Shown here: positions 1-7,819 of the stretch, in pieces
Layout: every line of letters begins with the position of its first letter
How positions within the stretch are numbered: position 1 is the first letter of the stretch
Assembly (NCBI GenBank): GCA_052386745.1
Contig: JBQTJW010000023.1
Span: forward strand, 1-58,828
Direction of reading: 5' to 3'
DNA: 58,828 nucleotides
Source: Panacagrimonas sp052386745
GTDB lineage: Bacteria; Pseudomonadota; Gammaproteobacteria; Nevskiales; Nevskiaceae
Position numbers and translations under genes: made by a program
The notes under the pieces: generated by a model
Databases searched by the model: none
What the model was told of the DNA's origin: nothing
Seen by the model: the letters and a program-made list of their open reading frames with translations, nothing else

Positions 1-1020
1 CGTCGGGCCGATGACGCCGAGAACGCCCACGACTTTGCGCCGCTGGTCCTCGAACGGCGCCACGATCAACGAGGAGCCGGTGAGGGAGAACAGCTTGTTT
101 TCCGAGCCGATGAAAATATGCACGCCCTCGCCGCGCTCGGAGAGCCCCAGCAGCTGCACAAGGTCGCGCTTGGTCTCCAGGTCAGCGAACAGCTGGCGAA
201 TGCGCTCGAGGTTCTCGAGCCCGTCGATATCCTTGAGCAGGTTGGCCTGGCCGCGCACGATCAGGCTCTTATGGTCGCCCAGCGCACCGGACCAGGTGGC
301 AAGCCCCGCCTCGATCACCTTCTGGGTAAGCTGGTCGAGCTCGGCCCTGGCCGAGGCCAGCTCTTTCTCGATCTTGGCCCTGGCTTCGCCGGGGGTGAGG
401 CCGAGGATGTGGGCGTTGAGATAGTTGGCGGCTTCGATCAGGCTCGATGGCGGCAGCCCGGCGGGGAGATCAATCACCCGGTTCTCGACATTCTGGTCGT
501 CCCCGACGAGAACCACCAACGCCTTGCCCGGCTCGAGCGCGACGAACTCGACGTGTTTGAGCCGGCTCACCTGCTTGTCGGCGAGCACCACGCCGGCGCA
601 GTGCGAGAGGCCCGAGATCATCTCGCCGGCATCGGTCAGCACCTGCTCGAGCGACTTATCGCGGCGGATGCGCAACTGCGCCTCGATCTGGCGGCGCTCG
701 TCGTCAGTGAGGTCGCCGATCTCCAAGAGGCCGTCGACGAACATCCTGAGGCCCACCTCCGTCGGCAGCCGACCTGCCGAGGTGTGCGGGGCGTAGATGA
801 GGCCCAGATGCTCCAAATCCGACATGACGTTGCGGATCGAAGCCGGCGACAGCGTCATGGGCAGCTGGCGCGACAGATTGCGCGAGCCCACAGGATCGCC
901 TGTGGCAATGTAGGACTCGACGATCTGGCGAACGATCGTGCGCGAGCGCTCGTTGAGCTTCTGCAGCTCGCTGAGGCTGCCAGGAGAAGGTGAGGGACTG
1001 AACGGCTTGTCGGCGGTCAT
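1..1020 (-). CDS. hrcA: Heat-inducible transcription repressor HrcA (3' end cut by window edge)
   Basis: The minus strand is open from an ATG at 1020 to the left edge, giving 340 codons without a stop. HrcA represses heat-shock operons by binding CIRCE elements. The N-terminal winged helix is visible (GDPVGSRNLSRQL, then SPASIRNVMSDLEHLGL and HTSAGRLPT), followed by the GAF-like body and the C-terminal FIGSENKLFS and VVGVLGVIGPT blocks, so only about 15-20 residues are missing. The sequence style (LNERSR start, SHCAGVVLA, NLERIRQLFADLETKRDL) is what I know from alphaproteobacterial HrcA, whereas the genes that follow look beta/gammaproteobacterial. It is divergent from rph, as in many alphaproteobacteria. 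The family call is secure; the lineage call is inference. Confidence 0.9.
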   Translation of the reverse strand, partial: MTADKPFSPSPSPGSLSELQKLNERSRTIVRQIVESYIATGDPVGSRNLSRQLPMTLSPASIRNVMSDLEHLGLIYAPHTSAGRLPTEVGLRMFVDGLLEIGDLTDDERRQIEAQLRIRRDKSLEQVLTDAGEMISGLSHCAGVVLADKQVSRLKHVEFVALEPGKALVVLVGDDQNVENRVIDLPAGLPPSSLIEAANYLNAHILGLTPGEARAKIEKELASARAELDQLTQKVIEAGLATWSGALGDHKSLIVRGQANLLKDIDGLENLERIRQLFADLETKRDLVQLLGLSERGEGVHIFIGSENKLFSLTGSSLIVAPFEDQRRKVVGVLGVIGPT

Positions 1021-1172
1021 GTGCTATCGCATTGATCCTTGGCCCGAGAGCCTAGGGTGAAGCCCGAGCGTCCGTCAAACAGCCGAGGTTCGACTCGGCT
1101 TTTGCGGTTGAAGGCGGGGCACGGCTCGCCTAGGGTGGCGGCCTATCCGACAACTCGAACCCGCCGCCGCCC
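1021..1172. other. hrcA/rph divergent intergenic region
   Basis: This 152-bp gap separates divergent hrcA and rph. It holds two exact copies of GCCTAGGGTG (1050-1059 and 1128-1137), 78 bp apart. It also holds a hairpin with a 7-bp stem (AGCCGAG at 1081-1087, CTCGGCT at 1094-1100) followed by four T residues, listed separately. No CIRCE-like inverted repeat was seen. The repeated TAGGGT could be two -10-like elements, but no good -35 was found. Confidence 0.4.
1081..1103 (+). terminator. Terminator-like hairpin upstream of rph
   Basis: Perfect 7-bp stem AGCCGAG/CTCGGCT with a 6-nt loop, followed by TTTT. This is a minimal intrinsic-terminator shape reading toward rph, 70 nt before the rph start. 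A terminator between two divergent 5' ends is unexpected. It could be an attenuator in a leader, a relic of a lost upstream gene, or chance. Confidence 0.35.
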
Positions 1173-1889
1173 ATGCGTCCCTCCAAGCGCAAGCCCGACG
1201 AGCTTCGCCGCGTCTCGATCGAGCGGGCGGTGTCGATGCATGCGGAGGGTTCGTGCTTCATCAAATTCGGCAACACGCACGTCAACTGCACCGCGAGCCT
1301 GGAGGAGCGCATGCCGCCCTGGCTCAAGGGCCAGGGGCGCGGCTGGGTGACGGCCGAGTACGGCATGCTGCCGCGCGCCACCTCCGACCGCACGCGCCGC
1401 GAGGTGACGGCGGGGCGCGCCTCGGGCCGCACGCAGGAGATCCAGCGCCTGATCGGCCGCGCCCTGCGCGCGGTGGTCGACCTCGGCGCGCTCGGCGAGC
1501 GGACCATCACCCTCGATTGCGATGTCCTGCAGGCCGATGGCGGCACGCGCACCGCGGCCATCACCGGCAGCTACGTGGCGCTGGTGGACGCCGTCGCCGC
1601 CATGAAGAAGAAGGGCCAGATCAGGACCAACCCCATCCACGGGCAGGTGGCCGCGGTCAGCGTGGGCATCTACCGCGGCCAGCCGGTGCTGGACCTGGAT
1701 TACGTCGAGGATTCCGACTGCGAGTGCGACGTCAACGTGGTGATGAACGACGCCGGCCACCTCATCGAGGTGCAGGGCACGGCCGAGGGCCACGCCTTCC
1801 GCCGCGAGGAATTCAACCAGCTGCTGGACCTGGCGCAGGGCGGCATCGCCGAGTTGGTTGTGGCGCAGCGAAAGGCGCTCGCCGGCTGA
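1173..1889 (+). CDS. rph: Ribonuclease PH
   Basis: Phosphorolytic 3'-5' exoribonuclease that trims tRNA 3' ends; 238 aa is the usual length. Family blocks are present: MRPSKRKPDELR at the N-terminus, GWVTAEYGMLPRAT, SGRTQEIQRLIGRALRAVVD, DCDVLQADGGTRTAAITG, and IEVQGTAEGHAF near the C-terminus. The first half (CTASLEERMPPWLKGQGRGW) resembles alphaproteobacterial RNase PH. The second half (HGQVAAVSVGIYRG, VNVVMNDAGHLIEVQG) resembles beta/gamma versions. That makes a natural or assembly-made chimera possible, with a junction in the conserved middle. It is followed 43 bp later by rdgB and then hemW, a common housekeeping order. Confidence 0.93.
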   Translation: MRPSKRKPDELRRVSIERAVSMHAEGSCFIKFGNTHVNCTASLEERMPPWLKGQGRGWVTAEYGMLPRATSDRTRREVTAGRASGRTQEIQRLIGRALRAVVDLGALGERTITLDCDVLQADGGTRTAAITGSYVALVDAVAAMKKKGQIRTNPIHGQVAAVSVGIYRGQPVLDLDYVEDSDCECDVNVVMNDAGHLIEVQGTAEGHAFRREEFNQLLDLAQGGIAELVVAQRKALAG

Positions 1890-1919
1890 CGGCGGCGCTT
1901 TCGGCGCGCGGGCGCCGGC

Positions 1920-1925
1920 GTACAA
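1920..1925 (+). promoter_or_regulatory. Putative -10 element of rdgB
   Basis: TACAAT lies 7 bp before the rdgB ATG at 1933, in very GC-rich surroundings. The spacing would give an almost leaderless transcript. No convincing -35 box was seen. The same layout recurs before the methyltransferase gene at 36778. Confidence 0.4.
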
Positions 1926-1932
1926 TCGCGGC

Positions 1933-2526
1933 ATGGAAGAAATCGTCATCGCCAGCCGCAATCTCAAGAAGGCCCGGGAGATCGAGGACCTGTTGGGACA
2001 TCTGGGCTGGCGGGTCCGCAGGGTCAGCGAATTCTCCCCGGTGGACCCCGCGGAAACCGGCTCCACCTTCATCGAAAACGCCCTGATCAAGGCGCGCCAC
2101 GCCGCCGCCGTTTCGGGTCTGCCGGCTATCGCCGACGACTCCGGGCTGTGCGTGGACGCGCTCGACGGCGCGCCCGGCGTGCGCTCCGCGCGCTATGCCG
2201 GCGAGCCGGCGTCCGACGCAGTGAACAACGCCAAGCTGCTGGCCGAGATGGACCACGTGCCCGATCCCGGCCGCGGCGCGCAATTCGTCTGCCTGCTGGT
2301 GCTCCTGCGCTCGCCCACCGACCCCATCCCGCTGATGGCCGAGGGCCGCTGGCGCGGGCAGATCGTGCGGGCGCCGCGCGGCGCGCAGGGCTTCGGCTAC
2401 GACCCGCTGTTCTTCGTGCCCGACCACAACTGCACCTCGGCCGAACTGGCGCCGGACAAGAAGAACCAGGTCAGCCACCGCGGTCGCGCCATGCGGAGCC
2501 TGCTGCGGCAGATCAGCGGCGAGTGA
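1933..2526 (+). CDS. rdgB: XTP/dITP pyrophosphatase RdgB
   Basis: House-cleaning nucleotide pyrophosphatase that hydrolyses dITP, XTP and related deaminated purine triphosphates to monophosphates. 197 aa, normal length. Motifs: N-terminal IVIASRNLKKAREIEDLL (substrate loop), TFIENALIKARHAA, LPAIADDSGLCVDAL (metal and catalytic Asp residues), PGVRSARYAG, GFGYDPLFFVP, and C-terminal SHRGRAM. The start is the ATG after TACAAT. The stop overlaps the hemW GTG by one GTGA, so the two are translationally coupled. The sequence is beta/gammaproteobacterial in style. Confidence 0.95.
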   Translation: MEEIVIASRNLKKAREIEDLLGHLGWRVRRVSEFSPVDPAETGSTFIENALIKARHAAAVSGLPAIADDSGLCVDALDGAPGVRSARYAGEPASDAVNNAKLLAEMDHVPDPGRGAQFVCLLVLLRSPTDPIPLMAEGRWRGQIVRAPRGAQGFGYDPLFFVPDHNCTSAELAPDKKNQVSHRGRAMRSLLRQISGE

Positions 2527-3710
2527 GCGCCCCCGCGGCGCACGCACCGGACGCGTCGCCCGACACCGCCGTTCCGCTTGCGCTCTACGTGCACCTGCCG
2601 TGGTGCGCGCGCAAGTGCCCGTACTGCGACTTCAATTCCCACGCCGCGCGCGGCCCGATCCCGGAGGACGCCTACGTCGCCGCGCTGATCCGCGACCTGG
2701 ACTTCGAGTTGCACGACGCCGAGCCGCGCACGCTCGGCAGCGTGTTCTTCGGCGGCGGCACGCCCAGCCTGTTTTCCGCCGGCGCCATCGGCCGGATCCT
2801 CGATGCAGCCAGCAAGCGCCTGGGTTTTGCGCCCGACATCGAGATCACGCTCGAGGCCAATCCCGGCACCGCCGACGCGGTCCATTTCCGCGGCTACCGC
2901 GCGGCGGGCGTCAATCGCATGTCCATCGGCGTGCAGAGTTTTGACGACACTCGCTTGGCGTCACTCGGCCGCATCCACGGTCGCGAAGAGGCGATGCGCG
3001 CTTTCGAACTGGCGCGGGCGGCTGGCTTCGACAATCTCAATCTGGACCTGATGTTCGCGCTGCCCGCGCAGGCCATCGCCGGCGCCCTGGCCGACCTGCG
3101 CCAGGCCATCGATCTCGCGCCCGAGCACCTGTCCTGGTACCACCTCACGCTCGAACCCAACACCGAGTTCGCCGCCCGACCGCCGCCGCTGCCCGATGCC
3201 GATGCCGCCGCCGACATGCACGACGCCGGCTGCGAGCTGCTGGCGTCGTCCGGCTTCGGGCACTACGAGACCTCCGCCTTCGCCCGGGCGGGCCGGCGCA
3301 GCCGTCACAACCTCAACTACTGGGGATTCGGCGACTACCTGGGCATCGGCGCCGGCGCGCACGCCAAGCGCACGTTCGCGGCGCCCGGCGCGTTGCGCAT
3401 CGAGCGCCGCGCACGGCACAAGCACCCGCGCACCTATATGGAGACCGCGGGCAGCGGCGCGGCCATGCAGGAACAGCGCAGGCTCGCGGCGCACGAACTG
3501 CCGTTCGAGTTCTGCATGAACGCGCTGCGCCTGCACCAGGGATTCACGCGGGCGCAGTTCGAGTCGCGAACCGGGCTGGCGCTGGCCGCGCTGGACCCGG
3601 CACTCGGCGAGGCCCTGCGGCTGGGGCTGGTCGAGGAAATCGCCGCCCACATCCGCCCGACCGAGGCCGGTCGCCGCTACCAGAACCGGCTGTTCAGCCT
3701 GTTCCTCTGA
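2523..3710 (+). CDS. hemW: Radical SAM heme chaperone HemW
   Basis: Coproporphyrinogen oxidase-like radical SAM protein that binds heme and delivers it to membrane enzymes; 395 aa. The radical-SAM cluster motif CARKCPYCDF (CxxxCxxC) lies near residues 28-37 after LYVHLPW, followed by FFGGGTPSLFS, ITLEANPGT, GVNRMSIGVQSF, and the HemN C-terminal region with NLNYWGFGDYLGIGAGAHAK. HemW lacks the extra N-terminal region of true HemN. The GTG start at 2523 overlaps the rdgB stop; an upstream in-frame extension would be rdgB shadow sequence. Confidence 0.93.
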   Translation: MSAPAAHAPDASPDTAVPLALYVHLPWCARKCPYCDFNSHAARGPIPEDAYVAALIRDLDFELHDAEPRTLGSVFFGGGTPSLFSAGAIGRILDAASKRLGFAPDIEITLEANPGTADAVHFRGYRAAGVNRMSIGVQSFDDTRLASLGRIHGREEAMRAFELARAAGFDNLNLDLMFALPAQAIAGALADLRQAIDLAPEHLSWYHLTLEPNTEFAARPPPLPDADAAADMHDAGCELLASSGFGHYETSAFARAGRRSRHNLNYWGFGDYLGIGAGAHAKRTFAAPGALRIERRARHKHPRTYMETAGSGAAMQEQRRLAAHELPFEFCMNALRLHQGFTRAQFESRTGLALAALDPALGEALRLGLVEEIAAHIRPTEAGRRYQNRLFSLFL

Positions 3711-3721
3711 AGGTCCAGACC

Positions 3722-3910
3722 GTGCTCGAAGACACCGAAGTCACCTGCCCCTACTGCTGGGAAACCATCGTGCTGGAACTGGACCTGTCCGCCGGTTCGC
3801 AGACCTACACCGAGGACTGCTCCGTGTGCTGCCAGCCGATGCGCGTCCGCCTGCGCGTCAGCGAGGAAGACCAGAGCTGGACGGTGGAGGCCGAAGCGGA
3901 AAACGATTGA
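3722..3910 (+). CDS. CPxCG-type cysteine-rich small protein
   Basis: 62-residue protein with two cysteine pairs (VTCPYCWE and DCSVCCQPM), the zinc-ribbon-like signature of the CPXCG family; function unknown. GTG start with GAAGG about 8 nt upstream, 11 bp after hemW, so probably in the same transcript. An acidic C-terminus (EAEAEND) follows SWTVE. Family members are typical of beta- and gammaproteobacteria, which helps place the host. Confidence 0.85.
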   Translation: MLEDTEVTCPYCWETIVLELDLSAGSQTYTEDCSVCCQPMRVRLRVSEEDQSWTVEAEAEND

Positions 3911-3951
3911 GCGGCTGGCCGGGGCCCGCCAGCTTTCACCAATCGTGCGGT

Positions 3952-4380
3952 TCAGCCGGACTGCTGCTGCATGCGCAGCAGGCCATCGCGGGACGCGGCA
4001 TCCGCGCCCGGCGGATGCCGGGACTTTCGCGGCTGGGTGCGTTCGGGCCGGGCCGGCGCCTGCTGATACTCGGGAATCCGCACGGAGCCGCTGGCCACGA
4101 TCTCATCCACCAGCTGGCCCGCGACCTGCCTGGAGACGAACGGCCCGAAATAGAGCGGGCACTCGTCGTAGCGCGGCACCGTTTCGTCCATCGGCCACAG
4201 CACCGCGTAGTAGCCTCGCACCAAGGGGCGGCCGTCCAGGGTCTGCGAAGCGGGAAGCTCCAGCACCGTGGTCGCGTATTCGCCGGGAACGGGCGCGATG
4301 CCGTCCACGCTCAGGTGCGCTGAAGGCGGGGGGACCGTTGCCGACGCGGCCGGCGGCACATTCACCAGGCGGTAATGCAT
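3952..4380 (-). CDS. Small protein of unknown function, paralogue 1
   Basis: 142 aa, not recognised. The ATG at 4380 is preceded by GGGAGGA with a short spacer, a clear ribosome site that favours this start over an upstream one. The body shares a pattern with the neighbouring upstream gene: M-x-Y-x-L-V at the N-terminus, T-L-x-G-R-x-L-x-x-G-x-Y-A-V-x-W-P in the middle, then YD and GPF-x-S. After GPFVSRQVAG the tail is rich in Pro, Arg and Gln and probably disordered. There is no signal peptide or membrane segment. The pair looks like a tandem duplication with divergent tails. Confidence 0.65.
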   Translation of the reverse strand: MHYRLVNVPPAASATVPPPSAHLSVDGIAPVPGEYATTVLELPASQTLDGRPLVRGYYAVLWPMDETVPRYDECPLYFGPFVSRQVAGQLVDEIVASGSVRIPEYQQAPARPERTQPRKSRHPPGADAASRDGLLRMQQQSG

Positions 4381-4441
4381 GCGTCCTCCCACCCTGGGCG
4401 ATCCTCGCCCGATGAATTCCAGAGACATTCCCCGCGGGGAT

Positions 4442-4795
4442 TCAACGCGGCCCCTGGTCGAGCCAGCGGGCCAGCGCCGTCATGAAGGGAACGCGCATGT
4501 CCGTCGTTGCGCCGTCCACCTGGCCTGCGCCGGATTCCGACAGGGTACGCACGCCACGCTCGGCATCCCTCCAGGAACGGAACGGCCCGTGGAACCTGGC
4601 GCTGCCGTCGTACGTTCTTGCCCGGGCGGCGCTGCGCCACTTGTCCGAAGCATCGCTGCCGTCGGCATCCGGCCACACCACGGCGTAGATGCCGTTGGCG
4701 AGCGTGCGACCCGTGGACAGCACGTACGGGCATTCAATCTGCGCCGAATTGAGCAGGGTTGCGCGGCTGATGACCTTGACCAGTTCGTAACGCAT
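4442..4795 (-). CDS. Small protein of unknown function, paralogue 2
   Basis: 117 aa from an ATG at 4795 (upstream in-frame starts at 4813 and 4864 are possible). It aligns with the downstream neighbour: MRYELV against MHYRLV, GRTLANGIYAVVWP against GRPLVRGYYAVLWP, and YDGSARFHGPFRS against YDECPLYFGPFVS. The two genes are 61 bp apart in the same direction. No Shine-Dalgarno is obvious at 4795. Predicted cytosolic; function unknown. The conserved GxYAVxWP and GPF motifs are the useful search handle. Confidence 0.6.
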   Translation of the reverse strand: MRYELVKVISRATLLNSAQIECPYVLSTGRTLANGIYAVVWPDADGSDASDKWRSAARARTYDGSARFHGPFRSWRDAERGVRTLSESGAGQVDGATTDMRVPFMTALARWLDQGPR

Positions 4796-5360
4796 GAATG
4801 AGGCGCTGCACATCCCTTGCTGATTGCGATGGGTCAAAGGATAAAACCGCGTTGCCACTGGCAATCCGGCAACGCGGCTGTTCTCACTCCAGCCCTGACC
4901 CCGCCAATTTGCCGATTTTCCCGGCGTCTTCCAATCGAAGCTTTCACCACGCGGGCATGGCGGTTTCCGCCATTGACAGGCTCGCCCGCTTTATCAAACT
5001 GTGCCTCAGGGGCCGGACGAGAATCGAACGTGCGGAAAAATAAAGTATGTGTCCATAACATGGTGTTTGTGCGGCAAGATTTCCTGAAGCGAAGCACCAG
5101 TTCCCCCCAATTCATCGAGACATCGGGCCTTCTGAAGCGGTGCGTCCCCGAGTTGGTATGGCACCGGATTCAGACAGGGACCCGTTCGAAGGGCTGCGAT
5201 GGCGAACCCGGGCGCCATGAGCCAAGCTGCCTTGCCGAAGACCTTTCGTCGCCGCCGCCGCGGCCGCGGATTTGCCGACCCGGGAGCGGGCATTCCCCGA
5301 TGACCTCGACCCGCCGTACCGCGCGCCGCCCCCGGGCTGCCGCCCCCTGAGATTCCCTGA
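4796..5360. other. 565-bp gene-poor region before the sensor kinase gene
   Basis: No ORF here has convincing coding character. It includes a relatively AT-rich patch (about 5033-5070) that probably holds the kinase promoter, though no standard -35/-10 pair could be fixed. A TTGACA at 4973-4978 has no -10 at proper spacing. A string resembling a tRNA T-arm (5009-5030, minus strand) does not form the required stem. Confidence 0.5.
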
Positions 5361-7139
5361 ATGAGCAATTCGACCCCCTTGCATCCCCTGCTTGAACAGG
5401 CCGAGGCCCGCCGCCGGGCGGCGCGGGAAGCCGCCGGCCCTAAACCGCGCGGAAAGTCCCCTGCGATCGCGGCGGCACCCGAGCGCCGCTCCCTCTGGCA
5501 GCGCGTTTCCGCGATGATGACGGGCACCCTGACGCGGCTCTCCGACCTGCCGCTGGGCGAGGTCCGTTCGCTCCTGCAGGACCTGGAGACGCACCAGGCG
5601 GAACTGGAACTGCAGAACGAGAACCTGCGCCACGCCCAGGCCGAGCTGGCCCAGTCCCGCGACCGCATCAGCGCGCTGTACGACCATGCACCGGTCGCCT
5701 ATCTCACGCTGGACGGGGATGCGCTGATCCACCACTGCAATATCGCCGCGGCCGAGCTGCTGGGCCTGTCGCGGCAGGCGCTGATCGGGCAGAGTTTCGA
5801 GGGGTTTCTCGTGCCAGCCACGGTCAATGCCTTCCGGTCGCATTTCCGGCAGGTCGCCCAGACAGCCCCGTTCAAGACCACCTGCGTGCTGGACATGCGC
5901 AGCGCCGGCCGCAGGACGCTGCGGGTGCGTGCCGAGTGCACCAGCCTGATTCGGACGGCGTCCAGAACCGATCACTGCCACATGGCCCTGATCGACGTCA
6001 CCCAGGCCGAACACGACCACGCCCTGCTCCACGATCTGAACGTGGGCCTGGACCGGGCCGTCCGCGAACGCACTGCGGAGCTCAACGATTCCCTGCTCAA
6101 CCTGCAGGCGCAGGAAAAACAGCTCCAGGCGGCACTGGACGCGGGGCACATGGGCACCTGGACGGTCACGATCCACGACCGGCTCTGCTTCGTGGACCAG
6201 CGCCTGGAACGGCTTTACGGGCGGAGCTTCAACGGCGAGAGCCTGGAGGCGTGGAAATCGACGCTTCACGCCGACGACCGTGAACGGGTGGCCACCCTCC
6301 TGGACCGGGCGATGCAGGGCATCGATCTCACGTTCTCGGCCGAGTACCGGGTGGTGTGGCCGGACGGCAGCGTGCACTGGCTGGTGGGCCGCGGCCAGGT
6401 GCTGTTCGACAAGGACGGCAAGCCGGCGCAGGTGGTGGGCGTGAAGGCCGACATGGACGAACGCAAGGCCGTGGAGCTGGAAATGCAGTACGTGGTCACG
6501 CGCGAGCAGCAGCGCATCGGCCACGAACTGCACGACGACATCCAGCAGCGCCTGACCGGCCTGGGGCTGATCGCCGAGAACCTGTGTGAAACCCTCGCCT
6601 CCGGGTCCGCCATTCCGATGGACGCGGCGCACGCCGTGTGCTCCCGACTCACGCACGAGATCGGCGAAACCTCCACCCGTGTCAGCCGTCTGTCGCGCGG
6701 ACTGGTTCCGGTGGAACTGGAACGGGATGGCCTGTTCCCCGCCCTGCACCGCCTGGCGCGGTCCACCGACGGCCTGGGCCAGCCCAAGTGCGTGTTCGCA
6801 GGCGTCGAAGTGGCAGCGCAGGACCGCGTGGCCGCCACGCACCTGTTCCGCATCGCGCAGGAGGCGGTGAACAACGCCGTGCGCCACAGCGGCGCCAGCC
6901 GCATCAGCATCCGCCTGTCCCTGGTGCGCGGCCGGGGCGTGCTGACGGTGAGCGACAACGGCTGCGGCCTGCCGCAGAAGCGCAGTGAAGGCCGCGGCCT
7001 GCAGATCATGGCCTACCGCGCCAGCCAGATCGGCGCCACCCTGAAGCTGGACCCGTCGCGCTCCGGCGGCACGCAGGTGAGGTGCATCTTCACGATTGCG
7101 GGGGGGGGGGACGTGGTGAGCCATGAGCGCGGCGCCTGA
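5361..7139 (+). CDS. PAS-domain sensor histidine kinase (NarX/UhpB-type HisKA_3)
   Basis: 592-aa soluble sensor kinase with no membrane segment. An N-terminal coiled region (SLLQDLETHQAELELQNENL) is followed by PAS 1 (about 100-210, ALYDHAPVAYLTLDG), a linker, and PAS 2 (about 250-370, ending VVGVKADMDERKAVE). The HisKA_3 dimerisation helix follows, with phospho-acceptor His391 in HELHDD. The ATPase domain has EAVNNAVRHSG (N box), VSDNGCGLP (G1) and GRGLQIMAYRA (G2). Its 3' end overlaps the response-regulator start by 17 nt. An 11-G run at 7100-7110 just before the stop determines the last 13 residues. The signal sensed is unknown. Confidence 0.92.
   Translation: MSNSTPLHPLLEQAEARRRAAREAAGPKPRGKSPAIAAAPERRSLWQRVSAMMTGTLTRLSDLPLGEVRSLLQDLETHQAELELQNENLRHAQAELAQSRDRISALYDHAPVAYLTLDGDALIHHCNIAAAELLGLSRQALIGQSFEGFLVPATVNAFRSHFRQVAQTAPFKTTCVLDMRSAGRRTLRVRAECTSLIRTASRTDHCHMALIDVTQAEHDHALLHDLNVGLDRAVRERTAELNDSLLNLQAQEKQLQAALDAGHMGTWTVTIHDRLCFVDQRLERLYGRSFNGESLEAWKSTLHADDRERVATLLDRAMQGIDLTFSAEYRVVWPDGSVHWLVGRGQVLFDKDGKPAQVVGVKADMDERKAVELEMQYVVTREQQRIGHELHDDIQQRLTGLGLIAENLCETLASGSAIPMDAAHAVCSRLTHEIGETSTRVSRLSRGLVPVELERDGLFPALHRLARSTDGLGQPKCVFAGVEVAAQDRVAATHLFRIAQEAVNNAVRHSGASRISIRLSLVRGRGVLTVSDNGCGLPQKRSEGRGLQIMAYRASQIGATLKLDPSRSGGTQVRCIFTIAGGGDVVSHERGA
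7100..7110 (+). repeat. Eleven-G homopolymer near the kinase 3' end
   Basis: Eleven consecutive G residues in the last codons of the sensor kinase, 12 nt before the response-regulator ATG. Losing one G would end the kinase at 7117-7119, just before the regulator ATG. Gaining one would end it at 7124-7126, overlapping that ATG as ATGA. Either is a more usual gene junction than the 17-nt overlap shown here. It may be a sequencing length error or a slippage site. Confidence 0.8.
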
Positions 7140-7797
7140 GGGCCGCCGCTTCAGCATCCTGATCGTGGACGATCACCCCATCGTCCGCGAAGGCCTGCGC
7201 CTGCGCATCTCGTCGCAGAGCGACATGCAGGTGTGCGGCGAGGCGGGCACGGTCGAAGAGGCGCTGCAGTGCGTCCAGCAACTGTCGCCCGACCTGGTCA
7301 CGGTGGACATCACCCTGGGCACGGGCAGCGGCCTGGACCTGATCCAGCGGCTGCGCACCGAGGGCTACGCCGGCCGGATCCTGGTGCTGTCGGCCCACGA
7401 CGATGCGCTGTACGCCGAGCGCGCGCTCAAGGCCGGCGCCCACGGCTACATCGGCAAGAGCGAGGCGCAGAGCCGCGTCCTGATTGCCCTGCGCCTGGTG
7501 CTGGACGGTGGCCGCTATCTCAGCCCTGAGATGAATCGCCGCCTGGTCGGGCGCGCGCTGGGAGGCTCATCGGGGGCCGCTTCGCCGGTGGACGTGCTGA
7601 GCAACCGCGAGTTGCAGGTTTTCGGATTGATCGGCCGCGGCCTGAACGGCAAGGCCATTGCCGCCGAGCTGCAACTGAGCGCACACACGGTGGATTCGCA
7701 CCGCGAACGCATCAAGTCCAAGCTCGGCCTGAGCAACGCGCTGGAACTTCAGACCGCCGCCGTGCGCTGGGCCCTGGCGGCCGACCCCAAACCCTGA
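7123..7797 (+). CDS. NarL/FixJ-family response regulator
   Basis: 224-aa DNA-binding regulator, the evident partner of the preceding kinase. Receiver domain (about 10-130): ILIVDDHPIVREGL acidic pocket, phospho-acceptor Asp62 in VTVDITLG, switch residues in LVLSAHDD, and Lys in GYIGKSE. The C-terminal LuxR helix-turn-helix runs from LSNRELQVFGLIGRGL through AELQLSAHTVDSHRERI to KLGLSNALEL. The closest familiar organisation is NarL/UhpA. Target genes cannot be read from context; the next gene, a POT transporter, is convergent. Confidence 0.93.
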   Translation: MSAAPEGRRFSILIVDDHPIVREGLRLRISSQSDMQVCGEAGTVEEALQCVQQLSPDLVTVDITLGTGSGLDLIQRLRTEGYAGRILVLSAHDDALYAERALKAGAHGYIGKSEAQSRVLIALRLVLDGGRYLSPEMNRRLVGRALGGSSGAASPVDVLSNRELQVFGLIGRGLNGKAIAAELQLSAHTVDSHRERIKSKLGLSNALELQTAAVRWALAADPKP

Positions 7798-7819
7798 CCA
7801 AAGGCCACGGCCGAAGCCT

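Noticed and set aside
118..993. 291-codon plus-strand ORF opposite hrcA
   Set aside because: It is the antisense shadow of hrcA; composition is Ala/Arg/Leu/His-rich with no domain. Such mirror ORFs are common throughout this GC-rich window.
4973..4996. TTGACA with nearby TTATCA as a promoter for the sensor kinase
   Set aside because: Spacing is only 12 bp, too short for a sigma-70 promoter, and it is over 360 bp from the gene.
5009..5030. Minus-strand string resembling the T-arm and 3' end of a tRNA
   Set aside because: The bases flanking TTCGATT do not form a 5-bp stem and no matching 5' acceptor half lies within 90 bp.
5112..7157. 681-codon minus-strand ORF opposite the sensor kinase
   Set aside because: Antisense shadow with no recognisable motif, while the kinase on the plus strand has all catalytic motifs.
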